Positions 56,601 to 62,600 of a stretch of 64,000 nt of DNA are shown here, one piece after another. Origin of the DNA: Henricia sp. BOLD:AAB3569. Taxonomy: Eukaryota > Echinodermata > Asteroidea > Spinulosida > Echinasteridae. The position numbers and the translations under genes are program-made. The notes under the pieces were generated by a model. It was given only the letters and a program-made list of their open reading frames with translations. It was not told the DNA's origin and made no database searches. Numbering within the stretch: the first letter of the stretch is position 1; each line of letters starts with the position of its first letter. The DNA lies in NCBI GenBank assembly GCA_037783545.1, contig JBBELK010000384.1, forward strand, positions 434,001 to 498,000. Reading direction: 5' to 3'.

Positions 56601-59600
56601 AACACTTTTGAGCCTGGCTCGTGGTCGCGCACGCGCCCTGGTCAGCGTGTATGGAACACGCACATGCACACAGAAACTGCACATTCCCGACCGCAAAATG
56701 TGCACTGTGACAAGTATCTGGTCGTGTGCGTGCACATACGATACACTTGCTTTACGCGTAACGTGCGCGATCAAACAAAAACAACTTGACGCCCAGCTAG
56801 CAGTTCATACGAAGGCGTTGTATGAAAGTGAATGCAAAACATGGCAAAACGTTTTACCGATTTACACAAAAAGGTATTTACGAATGGGATTAAAAGTAGG
56901 TTTGGCCAGTGTTAAACAATCCGTTTAAAACCAGCTGGGGTCCTGTGCGCTAATAATGGCCCTCGCCTGACAGCTCGGGCATTATCAGCGCCCAGGACCC
57001 TAGCCAGTTTTAAACGTATGTTTAAGACTGGCCAAACCCACTTTTAATCCCTAACTAAAATTCTGGGTGATAAAATATCGTTTGTTGTTGTGTAATATGC
57101 CTATTTTTCCTTTAAAAACCGAGTTTTTCGTAAAAAAATACAGGTTTTAGGTTCTAGAATACAGGTGTGTAATCCAGAAACTTGGCAGCCGTGCATGGTG
57201 TCTAATTAAACCTGACTTTTAATACTTTTTTCTTAAATCTACCTTACAAATGTTTCCTTTCAACAGTACCAACTGGACCCCCAGCTAACATTCAAGTTAC
57301 CAACACCATGGAACGTCAGCTGGCTTTCTCATGGAACCGGCCACTTTGTGGCACTCGAGGTGGTGCTATCACCGGATACAACTACCGATTGGTACCAGTA
57401 TCACCAACCAGCCATTTACAAGTCATTAAAGAGTCTACCAGGACACAGAAATATGTCACCATTATGGATTTGATACCCTACACACAGTACAGGTTTAACA
57501 TTTCTGCAAATACCAGCGTTGGAGCGGGGCCAGTTGGTGAGGCAAGCATCACCAGAACGGACGAGTCAGGTTAGTGATATGACCGTTTGTGATAACCACG
57601 TCATACTTTATATTCAGGATTTGTCCAGTTGAACCGCAATAAGAGCGCTGTCAATGCACACTGCTTCTAACATTAATCATTTCAAGGTAGAACACATGAT
57701 TGGTATCTCGAAAATCAGAAATGTTCACAGATTTACACATAACTTACACAATATAAACATGATGACGGTAGAAAACTAAACCTGAAATGGTTTTTTCTGA
57801 AGTGCTAGTCTTTGAGAAATTAGTAAAACAACTTTCGCCTCATGAGACGAAAATTCACTTTGCCCCAAACACCGCTTCGCCGAAATGCTACTTTGTGCCA
57901 AAAGCGACTTCGTGCACAGGCTTTGGTTCAGGGCGAAGTGGTTTTTGGGCGAAGTGACTAAAGCTTTTTTTGACTGTTTACTCAGGTTGGTTTTAATCAT
58001 GGATATTTTCAAACACACAGGGAGATAAAACTATTTGTAAGGTTTACCAATCATGTGTTCTACCTTTAAGTATTAAAGTTAACTTGTAATAGGGTTTTCA
58101 GGACCTGTATCGGTATTCACAAAACTCCATCTAAAGATTCGTGGCCCATTTAAGTCGATCACCCAAAATCAACAAATTAGCACATGCTTAACACTGTTAT
58201 GTCACAATATCTCTGCTATCAAAGCAGCACAGACCATGTGCAGACGTTCAAAAAAAGTTGCAAATGAAAATGTTTGGCCCGGGGCGAGACACTTTCCCTG
58301 GGGCAAGAACGTTAGTGGAAAAAGGGGCAGGGGCGAGTTCTCACTTCTTCAAGTAAGGGACGAAGTGCCGATCTCCAGGGTGAGTTTGCCCTGGGGCAAG
58401 TTTCAGAACAACAAGTGTGAATCGACGCAGTGTTAAACTCGGGGGTGAGTCACCCCGGGGCGGCCCTGGGGTTGCCCTGGGGCGAGTTTTAGTGGTTCTA
58501 GTGGGAAAAGGCCTAAAGTGGTAGAGCAGACTGACCTGAATGATTTAGTTACCAAAATGTACTCTAAAACTGTTAAAGCGTACTTATGTATGTGCAAGTC
58601 TTATGTCCTAATTTTTCTATTTATTAAATTGAACAGTACCTACGGTTCCTCTGAACGTCAAAGTCCAGAATTCTGATGATGAATCGATCACGCTTAAATG
58701 GGATGAGCCAAATCCTCCACAGGGAATCATAACACGTTACAATATCCGGTACTACGTGGTTCAACTAACGGACAGTTCAACGGTCAGTTTAACGGACATC
58801 CCAGATGCGACTGCCTTAACGTATCGAATCGGAAACCTGCAAGCGAATATAACCTACTTCATACAGGTATACGTCATTAAAATGTATTACGTAGTATTTG
58901 CTAATTAACGATTAAGTGATTTTGTTTTTATGGATTATGACCAAGGGACCCCTGGGGTGAATTGATTCGATACAAATGTCCATGATGAGTTTGGGAAATC
59001 TGGATGCACTGAAAAGCAACTTGGCTTCACCGAGATTCGAACCGCGGGCCTTCTGCTCAACGTGCAGACTCCCTACCAATTGAGCTATGGAGCCAACTGG
59101 TGGTCTCAAATAATGGTAGTCTCAAATCATGGTAGTGCAGTTGTTTCTTAATGATTGGGATTGGCTATCACGTGACCTTATTATAAGGTCACTGGGTCAC
59201 CAATAATAATACTACGCCCCAAGAGCTAGATCATCTTCCCCCAAATTCTTCACTGTAAAATGGAGGTCACATGTTGTGCCATTCACTTCTACGGTGAACA
59301 CGGTATGGATTCTGTACTTCACACCTGCTGTGGATACTTAGTGTCCATGTATAGAGAAAGTTCACCAGGCGCTGTTTGTGTGAAACGCGCAAAAAACTAA
59401 TTTAATTATATCACTCATCGACCTTTTCAAATATCGAAATTTACAAAAATCAGTATTGATCGGTATTGTATTGGCACAGTCCAATTGTAGTTTTGGTGTG
59501 TTAGTTTGTGCAAGATAAAGCTTATATTATGTTTTGGCCTTGATAACCACCCAGGTCCAAGCTGTGACGGTTGTTAGGCCTAATGATGGACCATGGAGTG

Positions 59601-62600
59601 TTCCAGTCAATGCAACAACGAGAATTGGAGGTGAGAGATTATCATTTACCACTTGCACGGTCACGTGTTGGTGGGATGAGTTCCGGACAAGGAACCCAAT
59701 CCCTGGTGCACGGCAGAAAGTGTTTAAGAGACCTCAAATGTGCAATATTTAGATAATTGTTAGATAAAACAACTGTTAAAGCAGACGATTTCATGACAAG
59801 CAAATACATTTCTGAAATTATTTATTAATAAATGAACGTCATGCATGTCAAGCGACTTGCTTGGGCATGTTAAATTGTTACAGCGTAATTCACTATATAA
59901 TAAGTAACATTAACAAATTAGTTATGGGCCAGGCAAATAAGCAAAACACAATCAGCAAATAATTAAGCTAAACAAAAATAGCAGTATAGCAAATTAAATC
60001 AAATCATGAGTTAGCAAGACCATCGTAAATGCAATAAGCAACTAATATAAATTAATTAAGTAGCAAGATTATATCCGGCCGAATATAATTACCTAGCTTG
60101 CTCTTCATGAAAACTAAACAGGATAGGCCTGCCTGGTCAGTGTCCCATAAACTGCAGTGCAGTCATTGGGCCAACGTCTCCGAGAACCTTGGATGCTACA
60201 TGGTAGTTCACCAGTAGTTGTAGGGTCAGCCAGACAGTTCATAGCACATATTTTACAATGGACGAAAGTCAACGTCACAGCATCCGACATGGTAACGACG
60301 CGAGGGAGTCATTGTTCATGCAATAGTCTTTGACTTTTAAGATAGATTTTTAAGAATTATATGGACAAATTTTGCCTTAAATCCATAGAGACATGCAAGG
60401 TGGGGTTCTCGGTGGGGTTCCCAGCTCGCCCTTACAGGGCGCTGGGACGGGCTAATCTGTTTGCGCCCTCATTGGCCACAATTTTATACAACACGTGATC
60501 ACAAGGTCATGTCTTTTTCTTGTAAACAGACGTAAAAACAATTTTCCAGCAGACAATGTGGGACTCGCACAAAGTACACTCATTTTATTCTTAATTGATT
60601 TTTGCACTGTATATATAAGTGTTGGCATACTATTTATTACTTATTAGTCTGGCAGCAAGCAACCCACAGTGCTCCGCGGGCCTGTTTATATGCAACCTTT
60701 TTGTCACGTGTTTCCATCACAGAAATCTGTGCAAGCACATTAGCCCGTCCCAGCTCCCTGTATGGGCGAGCTGGGTACGAGCGATCAGACAAAGTTTCGT
60801 GAGGATTGGGCTGCAGGTTATTGCGCTAGCCACGTTTTAATGTCCGCTTGTTAAAGTTGCTGCACGGCCATATTGCTATATCACACTTCTACCTATTGGG
60901 AATATGCGTATCTCCATAGGGGTACTCCTTTTCTCAGAGTGGGTCTTCTCTTCGATCACATGTGTACATTTGTGCATGTTTCTTGGAAGGAATTTTGTGT
61001 ATCTGTCTAAATACATGTGACTGAAGGCGCATTGCAAAATTACCCCTACTCTTGGGTTCTTAATAGCATTCCTTAATCTGAAGACAAATAACCTTTTTTT
61101 TTCAGTTCCCGGACTGGTTGGAAACCTCCGTGCAACAAGTCGCACAGAAAATTCAATCACACTGGACTGGGACCCACCAACACAGCCAAGGGGACAAATT
61201 AAATATTACATTGTAAGTGTAAAATATTTCTATATTTATTGAATAATTTTTGCACACCACAAATATCTGTTTATCTCAAAATATTACCTCGCAACCTGTG
61301 GCTGAACAAAAGCAATTCATACGTGGGTCTTTAATCTAGAGCCTCTTTTGGAGATCAAGATCAAATTTTCCTGCAGGTGATTTGAGAACAGAAGAAATAA
61401 CTTCAACTTGTTTTAAGAAGATAACTTAAGCCCCAAAAGGGTAATAAATAGACCGTGTAAGTCTTGCGGTCCTCACACTTCCGGTCTTTTGCAAAAGACT
61501 TTTTTTACCATTCATTCAACACAAAAGCCTCATTGATTATATGAGTCTTTCCACGGTAAAGGGGGCATTTTGGCAACACAGACCATATTTTCCAGAAAAT
61601 ACCTTTGTCTGGTCTCAAAATAAAAGAAATAACTTTCAGTTGTTGTGAAGAGATAACTTAGGCACAAAAAGGGTTACAAATAGTGTGACAACATGCCTTT
61701 CTAAAAACCCTGTGTAGAAATTTCCAATATATATATATGCTCGTAACCGGTACGGCCTAAAATGGGAGGGGAAAAAAAGTGTCCGTCCCGGTTACAAACG
61801 TATATTTGAAGTTTGTACACAGGGTTTTTTGAAAGGCATGTTGTCACACTATTTGTAACCCTTTTTGGGCCTAAGTTATCTCTTCAGAACAACTGAAACT
61901 TATTTCTTTTATTTTGAGACCAGACAAAGGTATTTTCTGGAAAATATCGTCTGTTTTGCCAAAATGCCCCCTTTACTGTGGAAAGACCATATAACATTGG
62001 ACATTAAAGGAGCTTGTCCAGATTTTTCCAGAAAATGAATTTTGTTGTAACAATGATGAAAAATACCTCCCCAAGATACCATCCACGGGAAGAAAATGGG
62101 AAATTTGCAATCTCCAAAAAGGTTGGTATAATCACTGCACTGCTTTATGGAATGGATAAATTACATGTGTAATTTACAAAACATTGGTGATTGAGAGTGC
62201 AAAAATTCAGAATGGTAATGAGAAAAATATGACAAATGATATGGTATTAAAATCTCAACATCCATGGGAAAAATGGGGGTCTCAAAAATGTGATCTTGAC
62301 ACGCCCCTTTAAACATATAACTTTGCTCTCCACTTTGCTGTACAGGTAGAGTACAAGAAGGCTTCCAGTGCTAATGATTACTTTATGATTGAAGTAATTA
62401 AGCCCACATTCACGCAAGATGATCTAAATCCTGTGACAAAATATGAGTTCAAAGTTGCAGCTCGAAATCAGCAGAACCAAGGAGAGAAGGCGTCTATCAT
62501 TGTGTTTACCAAACCCCAATCAAGTAAGACATTATGCTATGTTTACACCGAAGCACGACCAAGTTAGGGTCGACTTACGAGTTGTAAAATTCTGTATTTC

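Noticed and set aside
59023-59094. Possible functional tRNA gene (anticodon GTT)
   Set aside because: Anticodon stem is perfect but D and T stems mismatch and it continues into a SINE body, so it was listed as a SINE.
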